Assembly: GCF_019175285.1 (NCBI RefSeq)
Contig: NC_056524.1
Location: forward strand, 167,028,260 to 167,092,259
Origin: Sceloporus undulatus
Taxonomy: Eukaryota; Chordata; Lepidosauria; Squamata; Phrynosomatidae
Reading direction: 5' to 3'
DNA: 64,000 nucleotides
A program made the translations under genes and the position numbers. Below the pieces are notes generated by a model. The model searched no databases, was not told the DNA's origin, and worked only from the letters and a program-made list of their open reading frames with translations. Shown here in pieces: positions 1 through 11,397 of this stretch. How positions within the stretch are numbered: position 1 is the stretch's first letter; each line of letters opens with the position of its first letter.

Positions 1-230
1 GGGAAGGCAGGGGCCTTATAACGGGTGGGCGGAGTTACCGCCAAAAAGTTGCAATTTGTGCAGAGTGAGCTCTGCACGGTGATTCCAGTAGGTTCCGAGC
101 AGCACTGCACAGGCGCAGTGAAACCCATTTGTATGTATTCGCAGATGACCACTCGAAGAAACACCGTTACAGGTAAGCAACCTGTACATCCCTCTCAACC
201 ATCTTCCTTACACACGTCTTGCTAGGATAG
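1..230. other. Unclassified, relatively GC-rich edge segment, possibly a dispersed repeat
   Basis: This segment is richer in G+C and CpG than the sequence after it and includes GCACTGCACAGGCGCAGTG, CACTCGAAGAAAC and a splice-donor-like ACAGGTAAGC near 170. It is reminiscent of repeat sequence seen in reptile genomes, but I cannot name a family. It runs off the window edge, so its left end is unknown. An exon with a donor site is possible but unsupported, since neither short open frame looks like a known protein. Confidence 0.25.
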
Positions 231-499
231 CTCCATATCTTATCTTCCCTAAATTGTCTCCTTCCTTTAACTTCTCTTCTATACTCCACCCCCTAATCTT
301 GCATCTTCTTTCTCTTTCCTTTTTCTTCATGTCCTCTTATACATTTTAAATCACCCTTTCACATGTCTCACAGTCGCTACAGACTTTCTTCTTGTCAGAA
401 TTAACCATTTAGCTCTTTTCTTCCTTTGAAGACAAGCTTTTGTGACCTGGCCAGCGTTGTTCTATTCTTAATTCTTTTACACAAGTAATATTCAACACT

Positions 500-712
500 A
501 ATGCTGCCTAAATACCCTGAAGGCATCAGACTCTGATTTTGGAAGCTAAGCAGGGTCAGTCCTGATTGGTGTTTAGATGGGAGACTGCCAACAAATGCCA
601 GCTGCTGTAGATTTATTTCGGAGGAAGGAACTGGCAAACCACCTTTGTGTATTCCTTGCCTAAGAGAATCCTGTGAAAGTCATGGGTCACCTAAGTCGAC
701 ACAGAAGGAATA
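500..712 (+). repeat. 5S rRNA-derived SINE (5S-Sauria type)
   Basis: The first ~110 bases align by eye with vertebrate 5S rRNA: GGAAGCTAAGCAGGGTCAG is followed by a degenerate GGTGTTTAGATGGGAGACTG, which is the internal promoter (box A/IE/C) region. The 3' half (CTGGCAAACCACC, CCTTGCCTAAGAGAATCCTG, GTCATGGGTCACCTAAGTC) matches the body of squamate 5S-SINEs whose ends resemble BovB LINE tails. It is diverged, so it is an old, inactive copy. The 3' tail is short. Confidence 0.8.
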
Positions 713-730
713 TACATGGGAGCCCAATGC

Positions 731-2034
731 TTTTAGGATGCACTGTGTTTCACCTAGCTTTGCTGAATGCTTAGTTTCAATAGTAGCACATGAACTTGCT
801 TGTTAAAGGGATTTTTAAGCAGTAAAGGGGGTGATATATTAAATGGTCATAAGTTAAAAACACCATATTTCAAGTTAACTGTTCTCTACCACTATTCTTT
901 TTTAGTAGCAATGTCAGTATGTATGATCTGTCTTCCAAAAAAAAAAAAAAAAAAGAGCAGCCTTGCTCTCCGCAGGAATGGCATAAACATTAACAGCCGT
1001 TAATTTGCTTACTGGTGTGAAAACCATAAATACACTCCAGAATTAATGAACAACACTCTCTGCCTTATTACTGAGTTTGTGGTTTTGTGAAATCATTTTC
1101 ACATCCCTCTACCTATTGCTTGAAACCGTTTGGTAGTTTTATAGAGCTAAAGATTAACCCTCATCTTAGAAGACAGGGCATTTTTGTATCCTAGAGTCAC
1201 ATTTTAGTTTGAATTTACATGAATAGGCAGAGAAGGCAGACATTTTATGACTCAGTCACTTCAAGTATTATGCAATGTTCCCTGACATTTTCACCCATCT
1301 GCCAAAAAGGTTTGCGGCTTTTGTTGTTTGTATAAACAAAAACTTTTCTGGGGTAACAAATCTATTGCAATTTACGACTAGGGTATTTTTGGCACCACTT
1401 TGTCTTTGCAGAGAAGCTGAAACAAAACACCATTATCATTTCTCAAAGGTGGGTGGGCAGAGGGTGTGCACTCACCTGATCCTGTCAATCATGTACCACC
1501 CACATAAGAGCCAGTGATGAAAGATTTGTTGCAGACATCCACAAACAGTTCACCATGGAGCAGCCAATAAGGTTCCAAGATATCTCATTTTGTACAGGAC
1601 ATTCCATTTAGGAAGGGTTGAAGACCACTCCCATTTCCAGCCTGTAGAGGAAGCCCCAAATCCCCGATGCCTTGATCTGCTTATAGTGGGCACCAAACAC
1701 CCTCCCTTAAAAACCAACTGCCAGGCATTTGGTATGTAAGCAAAATGACCTTGTGTACCAAAATTTTTGTGGTGCATCTGTTGGAACTGTGGCTGGCATG
1801 GCCCCAATCTTCTTCCTCTTCCCCTGCCAGTGATGCAGAGCGGCCTCAAATTGTGCCTCATGTGTTACTTTTCCAATCGTATGAAGAATTGAGACTAGGA
1901 AGAGTGGGTGCCATCCATACCTGCAATAACTAGACCTCTCTTTGAGACCATGTGTATGTGTATACACAAGTTGCATTGGAAATGAGTCTGTTGTGAGTGT
2001 GGCTGGCATCTTCTAAAAAACAGTCCTCCATCAT
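731..2034. other. Unannotated AT-rich stretch
   Basis: I see no gene here. There is an 18-base poly(A) run near 938-955. Overlapping open frames on both strands at 1550-2009 are short and have no recognisable domain or splice context, so I treat them as chance. Confidence 0.5.
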
Positions 2035-2300
2035 ACTACAGGCTCATGTTCAGCTTGTGGTCTACTAAGACCCGAGATCCTTTTTATGTGTTGTCAAGCC
2101 AGGTGTCACTTGTCCTATATTTGTGTGGTTAATTCTTCCTGCCTAAATGTAGGACCTTTCATTTATCCCTGTTGAAAGTCTTTTTGTTAATTTGTTTTTC
2201 AGCTCGCTATCAAGGTTATATTGAATTCTGATCTTGTCCTCTGGAGATATTATCTACTGGTGGTTTCTGCAAGTTTGATACTGTTTGTTGCAAAAAAATT
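2035..2300 (-). mobile_element. CR1 LINE fragment (late reverse transcriptase region)
   Basis: On the minus strand the reading frames recover diverged pieces of CR1 ORF2 downstream of the FADD box. One corresponds to 'CKVLHLGR' (around 2125-2150) and another to 'DLGVLVDHKLNMS' (2041-2085). Several stops and frame changes show it is long dead. The plus-strand text AGGCTCATGTTCAGCTTGTG is the usual complement of this CR1 segment in sauropsid genomes. Both ends are truncated. Confidence 0.7.
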
Positions 2301-2415
2301 TTTCATGTTGGTTGTTTAATTTGTATTGGATAGTATTGTTTTAAAATGGAGGTAAGACTTGTGAACACAGTAAATGCAGTGGAAGGGCAGGTTATAAATA
2401 CTTTAATAAATAGAC
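2301..2415 (+). repeat. Possible retroposon 3' end (L2/SINE-like tail)
   Basis: GGGCAGGTTATAAATACTTT followed by AATAAATAG resembles the terminal 'GGGCGGTATAAATA...' ends of reptilian L2-type LINEs and the SINEs that borrow them. The upstream part is too diverged to place. Confidence 0.3.
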
Positions 2416-3549
2416 AGCACTTTTGTTTGTCTTTTGCCATCTCATGATGGTTTTATTGTTTCTATTGCTTTTCTTTTCTTTTTGTCCTGTGCTCTGCTGG
2501 GAGTTGGAAAGTTAAAAAGCAGCAGTGCATAAACTGAAATACAAACTGCATTAATTTGTCTATTCTTTTCTTCATAGTCGTTACAAATGTATACATGAAT
2601 TCAGCTTATTTGGAGCCTGTTAGGTGTGAAAGCCAAAAATTAAAAAACAGAACAGAGCTAATTTTCTAGAAAAGGGTCTCCATTAAGGGTGACTATTATA
2701 GCCTATTGAAGATTGGAGAGCCACTGTGAATTGTAATATTCAAATTGAGCAAATTGTTCTGCACATTCACAGCTCAGTGACTGAGAAAATAGCAACAGTG
2801 TTTTAATAGCAATATCTGTGGTCTGATAGGCTGACAAGTGGCCAGTTAACATGTAAGAGCTGACATTTTAATAGCAAAATTATTTTTGGAAATCACACAT
2901 GGATTAGTTTAGTCAAACACCCTCTGACAGTAATAAAGGAATTATATAATTGTGTAGTAGGGCATCAGCATATGCTATCTTGCAATCTGACCAACATTCA
3001 GTGCTAGAATAATTGTTTGTAATATATCGAGATAAAATGTTATTGTAGCTTCTTCCAAAGATAGATCCAGTTGTCTTATCTGATTATCAGTATAATCATT
3101 GGTGACTATGATTTACATCAGTTAGTAACTACTGTTATTAACAAACTTTTTATCAGAGAATCTTTTTGTCCAGCCTCTAATCTCACATTTATCATTTAGA
3201 AAAAATGGATTGTGGATTAATCTTTGAATCTATGGAAACAAATGAATCTTTATGCATGGAGATCAGCTTATTAGAGCTGACAGGGGCACTTTGAGACACC
3301 CATACCATAATTATAGTGTCTAGTGTGAAAAATTTAAAGAGGGTTAGTATAATCAAATTACTTGGGTACACAATTGCCATAGGAAATAGCTCTTTGTTAT
3401 TGTAGATCATCCTTCATCGCTTGCTCAACTCAGACATTACTAAGACAGTGCAGCAGCAATTTTTTTCCTGCAAAATGTCTTCCTATAGTTGACCTACAGC
3501 GCCTTAATAAGATATGGAAGTTCAGATTACAGTCCCTTGTTCTGATGTA
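2416..3549. other. Unannotated AT-rich, unique-looking sequence
   Basis: There is no coding signal. The part around 2880-3130 is low-copy in appearance and AT-rich, with no repeat landmarks, so it could be ordinary intergenic or intronic DNA. Confidence 0.45.
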
Positions 3550-3668
3550 TAACCCACAATACCTAGTATTCTTTAATGATTTCCCATCCAAGTACTAACC
3601 AGGGCTGACTGTGCCTAGCTTCCAAAATCAGATAGAATCTGGGGTCTTTAGGGTATTTGACAGATTTG
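3550..3668 (-). repeat. 5S rRNA-derived SINE, 3'-truncated
   Basis: The plus strand reads ATTTCCCATCCAAGTACTAA, CCAGGGCTGACTGTGCCTAG and CTTCCAAAATCAGATAGAAT. This is the complement of the 5S rRNA-like head of the 5S-SINE (box C region, then AAGCTAAGCAGG). Only the 5S-like head is visible, and the SINE body and tail are missing on the left. Orientation is opposite to the copy at 500. Confidence 0.75.
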
Positions 3669-5123
3669 GCGACTCTGTTGAAACTAATCAACAGGTATCC
3701 AACCATGCAGTTGCACAGTTTGAAGGGTGTATAATTATTTGTCAGTGCTTTCAATGTACCAATTTCTTCAATGGGATTGCAGAAACAGCAACCAATGGGA
3801 CAAAAAGCAGGCACAATGACGGAAACACAATAGATAGCACAATGTCAAGATTCAGCAGGAAGGTGTTGTACAACAACCACCATGTAAGTACCTGGACTTA
3901 TTTTTATTTATATGATTTACATTACACTAGTTTGATGCAGGTTCTCAGCCAATATATTGTAATACACATAACTCAAACTTATTATTAACAAATTATAATA
4001 GTTAAACAGAGCTAAACAAATTATGACATTTAAGCAGCACAATTAAAAGGAATTAAAAAAAACATCAGAAAAAAGGGGAAAGTAATATTCACAGACCTGT
4101 TAAAAGCTCCTTCTTCAACCATTGATCAATCTTTGATTCACTGAAAAGTTTACTTGCTGGTAACAGGACAACAAGGCAAGGAGGGTAGTCTAGTCCATCG
4201 GAAGGGAGTTCGGCACATGGGAAGGTCTACTGAGAAAGCTGTCTCTTGTGTCATCACTAAATGTTCCTGTGAATAGCAAGATGGAGAGAAGTATTCCCAC
4301 TGAAGATCTTAAAACCCAGGCTGGAATGTATGGGGAATTTGGGTTCTATTGTCCGGTGCATGCATGGTTTCTTAGCAACCGTTCAAACCCTTTGTGATCT
4401 CTCCCACCACCACCACCACCACCACCACCACCAAAGCTTAGGGTTGCATGTTCATTTCAGGGCCCCTTGAACTCTTTTTCCATGTAATTTTTTTTCTTCA
4501 GAAGAATAGATGTGTTTATAATATTATTTCTTTTCTTTTCTTTTTACAAAATCTGAACCTGACAACAGAATTTATATAAATATATATGAACACCAGTAGT
4601 CATCAGGTAAGGTTGCCATGATACTGAAGAATTAAATTTTGTTTGAGCACTTAAGAGTAGGCAAATGGCAAACATTTTGCCCACGGGATATTTTCTCCAT
4701 TGCCAGCATTCTGTCACCACCTCTATTGGCACTATATATGCCAAAAGAGAACTCAGATCTCCAAGTGATGCTTTTTATGCAGTAAAAATGACAAGATTCA
4801 TACACAAGAAGATGTATCAGCAGGTTGGAAACAGCCCCAACCTTTGCAGTAGTTCAATAACTCTTTGGGGAAAAAAGACCTAAAGAAGTCTAAATGTGCT
4901 CAATTGCCATGGAATGAAGACTGTTGGGACGGAGTAGAAGGTTCGGGAAAGGTAAACTGAGCAACTAAAATCCAGGATAGAAGCATGCTGAATCATTTTG
5001 TTGCTGGTCTCAAATGCATACACCATCAGCAGTCTGACATTGGTTGCGTGCTGATATTTCTGTGGATAAAAAAGCACATATATAGATGCACTAGCTGGGA
5101 CAGAAGAAAATCTAGCTTGCGAA
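3669..5123. other. Unannotated stretch with a (CCA)n microsatellite
   Basis: I see no gene. A (CAC/CCA)n run of about nine units lies at 4406-4434. The rest is AT-rich and unique in appearance. Confidence 0.45.
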
Positions 5124-5620
5124 GGCTCAGTACAGACCGCCATAAAGCGGTGTACTTGCACCAATACTAAGGTTAGGGAGCAGGCACCTAACCCTATTAC
5201 GGGACCGTGCCAGCATCATGGTGGCCTCCCATCTACACAGGGGCCACCATGACACCGGTGCTGCTGCTGAGCACCCAGATATGGCACTTCTGAGGCATCT
5301 TATCTTGTCCTATACCCTCTCCATTCTTTTGACTAACTAATCACCATATTCCCGATTTAATTCCTTTAGTCCAGGTGTTGTATACTTTGACTGCAATTCC
5401 CAGTCTTCTTCACTGCTGGATACATTGGCTGGGGATTAACTATGCTTCTGCAGCATACGGCATATAAATATGGTGCCGCTGGAGCATCATGAAGCCGCCA
5501 CTTCTGGGCAGCCAGGCGGCTTCAAGCCAGCTTCCCAGAGTCATCGAGATGTGTGGCAGTCTAAATGCCATGTGTCCAAGACGCCCAGAAGCAGGTTCTT
5601 TGGGCCATCTGTTCCAGCCC
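5124..5620. mobile_element. Harbinger-like non-autonomous DNA transposon
   Basis: The left end GGCTCAGTACAGACCGCC and the inverted right end GGGCTGGAACAGATGGCCC are imperfect inverted repeats. They share the ACAGACCGCC-type core with the elements at 15920 and 34910. Flanks are GAA on the left and TAA on the right, close to a 3-bp target repeat. The arms are GC-rich (around 5170-5290 and 5455-5615) and the middle (about 5290-5450) is AT-richer, perhaps a nested fragment. No transposase remains. Confidence 0.5.
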
Positions 5621-5865
5621 TAAGTTTGCTTTTCAGATAGATGCTTGTTTTATATCAGCTGTGTAAAGGGAAGGCAGAAGCTGCAATTAAACAAAAGTAT
5701 GTCATTCAATGATATAATACACAATCTGTTGTATATATCTTTATTACTCTTGGATACTTGCTGACAAGCTATTAGGTTAATAGGTTCATAATCTGTTTTG
5801 GGCTACTCATTGCTTGGCCTTATCATAGAGCAGCCAAACTCATCTTTAATGCATACATGCACATG

Positions 5866-5896
5866 CATGCGCGTGCACACACACACTCACACACAA
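5866..5896. repeat. (CA)n-rich microsatellite
   Basis: Alternating CA/TG dinucleotides with interruptions, directly left of the MITE at 5898. Confidence 0.7.
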
Positions 5897-5897
5897 C

Positions 5898-6262
5898 TAT
5901 ATTGTTGGCCCTCCACATTTGTGGCTTTGACTCTTGGGGATTTAATTATTTGCAGTTGTGATCAATATGTCCCCTCTAGGAATCTCTAGATGCTCCAGCA
6001 CAGTTTTGTCAGAAGTTGACTATAGAGTTCCTAGAAGTTTCTAGAGAAAACACTTCTCTAGGCATTTGTAGGTCTCTCAGCATGATTCTATGGTCAGTTT
6101 CTGGCAAATGTTGAACACAGAGTTGTATTGAAGGACCTGGAGATTCCTATAGAGGTATTCTCTTAGGTAAAAAGAATAGTGTTTATTTTATTTGTGGTTT
6201 TTCCACATTCACAGCTGTCCTTCATCCCAATCTCCAGCAAATGTGGAGGGACCACTGTATAT
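5898..6262. mobile_element. mariner-like MITE
   Basis: Terminal inverted repeats TTGGCCCTCCACATTTGTGG (left) and AATGTGGAGGGACCACTGTA (right) are flanked by TA, the target of Tc1/mariner/Tigger transposases. The inside repeats short inverted motifs (GGAATCTCTAGATGCTCCAG; GGACCTGGAGATTCC). There is no transposase. The same family occurs at 19840-20201 and, in part, at 45345-45556. Confidence 0.7.
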
Positions 6263-6384
6263 TAAACATAGAAGGAAAAGCTGGAACTGTTCATGTCTGT
6301 TAGATCATTATAATAAAAGCAGTATTTCTGAGTGCATCTAAAGTATCTGTGGCTAATCTGTTTTCTTGTTCTAAATAACCTGGG

Positions 6385-6558
6385 GCCCATTAACATTGCA
6401 TAGTTATAGCCCTGTGATTTCACTTTAACTGCCATGTCTACATCCTATGAATTTGCAATGTGGTGAGGAAACAGAAGGAAGTCTGGCTGAGTTTTTAAAA
6501 TGGCCCTCCATAAGCTACAAATCCCAAGATTCCACAGGATGTTGCCATAGCTGTATGA
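6385..6558. mobile_element. Diverged hAT-like MITE fragment
   Basis: CACTTTAACTGCCATGTCTA and AGCTACAAATCCCAAGATTC resemble the body of the MITE directly to the right (6560-6787). The ends are unclear. It may be an older copy into which, or next to which, the second copy inserted. Confidence 0.4.
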
Positions 6559-6559
6559 G

Positions 6560-6787
6560 GACAAATCTACACTGTAGAAATATTGCAGTTTGATACCACT
6601 TTAAGTGTTATAGCTTCATCCTGTGTAATCCCGGGATTTGAAATTTTGCAAGGTCTTTAGCCTTTTCTGCCAAAGAGTGCTGCTGCCTCACAAATCTATA
6701 AATCCCAGGATTCTGTAGCATGGGGCCATGGCAGCTAAAGTGGTGTCAAACTGCATAGTTTCTACAGTGCAAATGCACTGAAAGTGG
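6560..6787. mobile_element. hAT-like MITE (CTACACTGTAGAAAT family)
   Basis: Left end AATCTACACTGTAGAAATAT, then CAGTTTGATACCACTTTAAG. The right half mirrors it with AAAGTGGTGTCAAACTGCAT and TTTCTACAGTGCA. Other copies lie at 8011, 11508, 28324, 46491 and 52255, which makes this the most repeated short DNA transposon in the window. No coding capacity. Confidence 0.7.
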
Positions 6788-8010
6788 AATGGTTGTGTGG
6801 AGTGAAGGCAGGCCTGGTCTCCTGCTAGTTATCTCCAATTGAACGAATTAGGGATTTTTCTTACTAAATTACACAAATCCTAATTTGAGTTATAAACACG
6901 TCTATGGTGGAAAGAGGGTTGATTTCCCATTATACAATGATAGTTGTTTTTTTCTCCTGTGTAACAGAAGGGTGATGAATATTTAAATATTTATTAAAAA
7001 TAGCTGAGCTTGAAAATCCTTACACATTTTGAAATATTAAATTCTGGCATCATGTTGTTCTGGGGAGTATTACTTGATCACAGAAATTATGTTTGAAGGT
7101 AATAGCTTTTTATATGGCTGATTAAGAGAACTGGGCAAAAAAGATGTTTTATTATTATAAACAGTATCATAATGGGAAATAAATTATACGATAGTTGGCA
7201 TGCTTTTGTTTTGACATTTAGCAGATGTAATCTTCCTAGAAAGAATAATTGATGGAAAGTTTCCTCTTAAAATGGGGGCAAACCTAGCATAGTTAAATAG
7301 TTGTAAAACCAAAAAGTAAAAGTTGCATTTTTCAGCCTGTCATAATATTTCTATAGCTGGGTTGATTACAGGACTGGCACTGGGGAATTGAGGCAACAAC
7401 TCATTTCTGATATAAATAAGTCATGCCTCATGAAATGTTCCCGTTCCTTTTAATTAAATTAGAGACCACTAAGAATATATTCATTTTTCTTGCAAGCATT
7501 GTTCTCTTGTAAATTCCAGCTCATTCTGCAAATATAATTTGTAGCTTTGCATATTTTTCTTTGATTTTTTAAAGTGTATGATGAATTTTATATGGATTTA
7601 GTTTTCATACAGTATCTAAGACCAGTTGAGCTGAGTCTGAACTACCCATTCCTTTAAAAAAAAAAATCCCACAAAGCCTTGCTGTAAAAAGACAAACTGC
7701 TGCAGTTTTTCAACACTCCTTGTGTCAATATGAATTTTTTTTCATCAAAGTTGCCATTTTTGGTACCTTGTGACAACACTGCTTTTGCCAATGATGGCTA
7801 CAAACCATGGTGATGTCATTATGTTCCATGTTCAATCTCTGTCTGGGTGGGATTATGCCTGTGAAATATCTAGGAAAGGAGGAAGAACCAGCAAATGCAG
7901 AGAAAATGATACCCAAAGAATCCAAGAAACAAAGAAAGAATGCCAGTTATTAAAAGGACTTAGCTCTTTGTACCCTCTAATGTTAGAGTATGCGGGGAGG
8001 ATTTTACTAT
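6788..8010. other. Unannotated AT-rich sequence
   Basis: There are no repeat landmarks and no credible open frame. Homeodomain-type ATTA/TAAT words are common (for example around 7010-7560), so it is a weak candidate for conserved non-coding DNA. Confidence 0.4.
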
Positions 8011-8240
8011 GGCTGCATCTACATAGCTGTTAGTGATCTCAGATAACCCAATTTGAGATCACTAACAGCTATGGCTCAGTGCTATAGCATTCTGGGATCT
8101 GCATTTTCATAAGACATTTAGCCTTCTCTGTCAGAGAGCTCTGATACCACAACAAACTATAGTTACAAGGATTCTATATCATTGAACCATGGCAGGCAGT
8201 GTGGCCAAACTGGATTGTTTCTGCAAAGCAGATGTAGACA
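8011..8240. mobile_element. hAT-like MITE with an internal palindrome
   Basis: Ends GGCTGCATCTACATAG and, inverted, GATGTCTACATCTGC. The body has CATTTAGCCTTCTCTGTCAG and CAAACTATAGTTACAAGGAT, as in the other copies. It differs by carrying a 17-bp perfect inverted repeat, AGCTGTTAGTGATCTCA, with its complement at 8053-8069. Confidence 0.65.
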
Positions 8241-10432
8241 TCAACATTGTTTTCTTGGAATCAAAACTGTGAAATATTCGTTGCAATTCAACCTGTCACG
8301 TGAACAAATGGATGTGGCAGGAAAAGTGGAATCTGTAATAGTTTGCAGTTCCAATGGTTAACAGTGCAATCTTACCTGTCTACTGAAACCTGAGTCCCAC
8401 TGGGTTCAGCTCAGTCTGTCCCCATGTAAGTGTGTTCAGGACTGCAGCCTAAGCAGGGCAAGTAAATGTCTAAAGGAAAAGACAGAAATAGGTCAGACCT
8501 TCTCACGAATGAGCTGAGTACGGTATATCTAACTACAAGCAATAGCCTTCCCATACCAGAAGTATTATGAGAGGTAAGCAAAAGGTGAGATAGAAATATT
8601 CTGCATAAAATATATAAATTAGTGGCAGACGAATCTACTGAAAGACAAATGTATTGTCAGGGGCTATTTGGGTCTAGTTAACTCCACAGTGCATGTGTTT
8701 TTGTGTGGAAAAGGAAACATCCTAACAATGAGTAAGAGCATTGATTTATTACATTATAACTCCCTGGGCTTAATTTGCTGGATCTCCATTGACATCAATG
8801 ACATCATTGACCATGTCCAGGGTTAAAGGCTTTCTTCATTTGCTCTTCATCCCTCGATGGATGACGCATTGCTTTAATTAATTAAAAGCTTGTGTCAGTT
8901 CATATCAATATCGTTAGCCATGGAGGAAGGCAATTTGTGTATAATTTGAGTCTTGTTGTTACTTGTTAGGTGTTGTGATGCACAGAATGCTAAGAGGTAA
9001 TAATAATAATAACTATATTACAGCCATTTGGCCAGCACAAATGCTAAGAGGTAAATCTTCAACAATAACAATTCCACGAGTACATTCAGCTTGGACACAT
9101 TTTACAGTGTTTCAATCAAATTAGACTTGTTAATTATATCTGATATGTTCACATCACTTCATTCATATGATCTGATTATATTATTGCATTGATTATATTA
9201 TCAGAGTACAAGGATTTTAAAAGCCTTTAATTATAGTGCTTCATAGCCATAATTGATACCATTATTGTCAGATATACCTTCTGTTAATTGTTCTCTCCAT
9301 GCTCAAAATAATGCTAAAGTACAAAATTCCACAGCAGTGCCTAAATGACAAAATTCAGATTGTAATCATAATTATCAATTAAAGCATACTATTACCATAT
9401 GATTTAGGGACTAGAATGCTTCTATCCACTTAACTAATACAGGTGAACACATCAGTATGGCTGGGTTTTATATATGAATAAGTTGCAAGCAAGCACCAAG
9501 CTAATCTGCAAAGAGTATTCAAGTGTTAACAGAATATAATTTCAACAAGATTGGATATTTAGGCAAAAAGCATTGTGCAACACGTAATTCCTAGCTGACA
9601 GCATTTCCAGGCCGTTTGTTATAAAATACATTACTGCTTTTGTCATTAAAAGAAGATTTATATCCTCTGGTTAATTGCTTTCACTTATTATTTTAAAGGC
9701 CATATAGTATATAAATCATATTATTTTAACTTTAAAAGAATGCAGAACACTTCTGCATGTGCAGTATAACTGAAGAAGGACAAAATGTATTTTCTTTTGC
9801 ATTAAGAGTCACAGGTTTCAAATAAGAGTGTGCCCAGTGTGCCATTTGAAAAAATCCATACCATTGGAATCAATTTACAACATAAAGAGGAAGAATAGGA
9901 TTAAATAACCATGAAGGTTGAATTACCTTGAAATATGGTTTGGTATATAGTGAATGACAAAGCAATGCAGATTTGCTCTTATTGTAGCTGTCGGCATTGT
10001 ATTTGGATTCTTGTTTAATAAAACAACAGTTAATAGATTTAACATATATTTTGTCCAATTTTTATTTCAAAGCACTCATGCAGATATCATGGCATCTGGA
10101 TGCTTCCATGCAAGTGGAACAGTGAGTCCACTTTCAACTTTAATTCATACTGTACATTCTGGGCATAATGTTTAACACTTAGGATAGCTCCTTTAAATTT
10201 TGGTCTAAAATCTGGAGTGGATTGACCATCCCATTGACACTGAAGCACCCAGTAAGCCATGCTTCTATGGCAGCAAATGTCACTTGAACTAGAACTGGGA
10301 AGATTTCTTTTCTTTTGTTCTTATTCTTATTCTTATTTTAAAAAGGGGAAAAAAAAAGAAAAAGAAAATAACAACAATAACAAAGTTCAGCCATATCCAT
10401 GCAATCCGTGCAATTTTATCCCCCTTTCTGAT
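8241..10432. other. Long unique-looking AT-rich stretch; candidate conserved non-coding DNA
   Basis: No gene or clear repeat is visible. Two blocks look constrained by composition and motif content: 8740-8960 (TTTAATTAATTAAAAGC and repeated TGACATCA words) and 9080-9420 (dense ATTA/TAAT and GATTATATTA motifs). Around 9000-9025 there is a short (TAA)n. An A-rich purine run lies at 10338-10372. Confidence 0.35.
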
Positions 10433-10793
10433 TCAAGGGTCCTTTGCTGCCTGGCGTTCTTCTGATGAGAAGGCCAGGCAGAGGAGTAGGAGGGCAGGCA
10501 CACTTGCCCTGGAAGATTTATCCACTGCCCCACTTTCTCCTGAGGAGAAGGCTGGGCACTGGAAGAGGAGGATTGGTTAACACTGCCCTGCAAGGCTCCT
10601 CTGCTGCTCAGCTTTCTCCCAAGGAGAAGGACAGGTGGAGGAGGAGGAGGACGGGCAAACACTCGCCCTACAAGTCTACTCCACCTGGCTTTCTCCTGAG
10701 AAGGCCAGGCAGTGGAAGAGGAAACATTTGCCCCTCAAGGCTCCTCCATTGCTTGGCTTTCTCCTGAGGAGAGGGCTGGGTGGAGGAGGAGGG
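10433..10793. repeat. Minisatellite, about five diverged units of ~60-80 bp
   Basis: Each unit contains an approximate dyad of the form CCTGGC-TTTCTCCTGAGGAGA-GGCCAGG, followed by a GGAGGAGG run, GGCAAACACT and CTGCAAGGCTCCTC. Units begin near 10433, 10510, 10588, 10668 and 10735. Unit length varies and the copies have diverged. Open frames across it are by-products of the repeat. Confidence 0.65.
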
Positions 10794-10821
10794 TGGAATT
10801 AATATTAATGAATTCTAATTA

Positions 10822-11045
10822 ATATTATATAGTTTTTGTGGGTTTTTCGGGCTATGAGGCCATGTTCTAGAAGAGTTTATTCCTGACGTTTCACCAGCAG
10901 TTGTGGCTGGCATCTTCAGAGAATGCTAGAATGCCGAAGATGCCAGCCCCAGCTGCTGGCAAAACGTCAGGAATAAACTCTAGAACATAGCCTCATAGTC
11001 CAAAAAACCTACAAAATATTAGGTATGCCAGCCGTGAAAGCCTTC
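10822..11045. mobile_element. Inverted pair of Penelope-like/hammerhead-bearing repeat copies
   Basis: Two copies of one repeat meet tail to tail. The left copy runs from GTGGGTTTTTCGGGCTATGA through GAGTTTATTCCTGACGTTTC. The right copy is its complement (CAAAACGTCAGGAATAAACT through TCATAGTCCAAAAAACC). On its sense strand each has CTGAAGATGCCAGCC or a close form, then GCTGGC, then GAAACGTCAGG, matching the layout of a hammerhead ribozyme core. Single copies lie at 17290 and 30233. Penelope-like elements are known to carry hammerheads. The assignment here is inference. Confidence 0.5.
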
Positions 11046-11397
11046 AACTTCTTTAATTATTATTATTAATTATTATTAACTAATAAATATTTAATTAAAA
11101 CTTATCCACGGCCCTAAGAAGTTTAGCCTATTTTAATTTTGGCCCCTACCTACAGCCAAGTTGTGCAGACCTGAGCTAGAAGCACCAATCATTTTATCTC
11201 AGCTTGGGTGAGTGGTCCTGAAGAGCCTCAACCTTCCAGATGTACACTGTCCCCTGGGGCTGATTCCAGTGATACTTTCTCATTGGAAGAAGATGGACCC
11301 AGATGCTGTGACACACTTTTTCTCATGGAAGGAATGGGTGGAGTCACACCTATTTGACCAATCTGTTAAAATAATCTCGAATCCTAACTCAGGCAGG

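Noticed and set aside
500-712. Functional 5S rRNA gene
   Set aside because: The 5S-like part is diverged, lacks the conserved first ~30 bases and runs into a SINE body, so it is a SINE.
1550-2009. Overlapping minus-strand frames as exons
   Set aside because: No homology recognised, no splice signals, and part of the sequence borders a dead CR1.
10259-10465. Lys/Asn-rich open frame
   Set aside because: It reads through an A-rich purine run and into the minisatellite, with no protein-like features.
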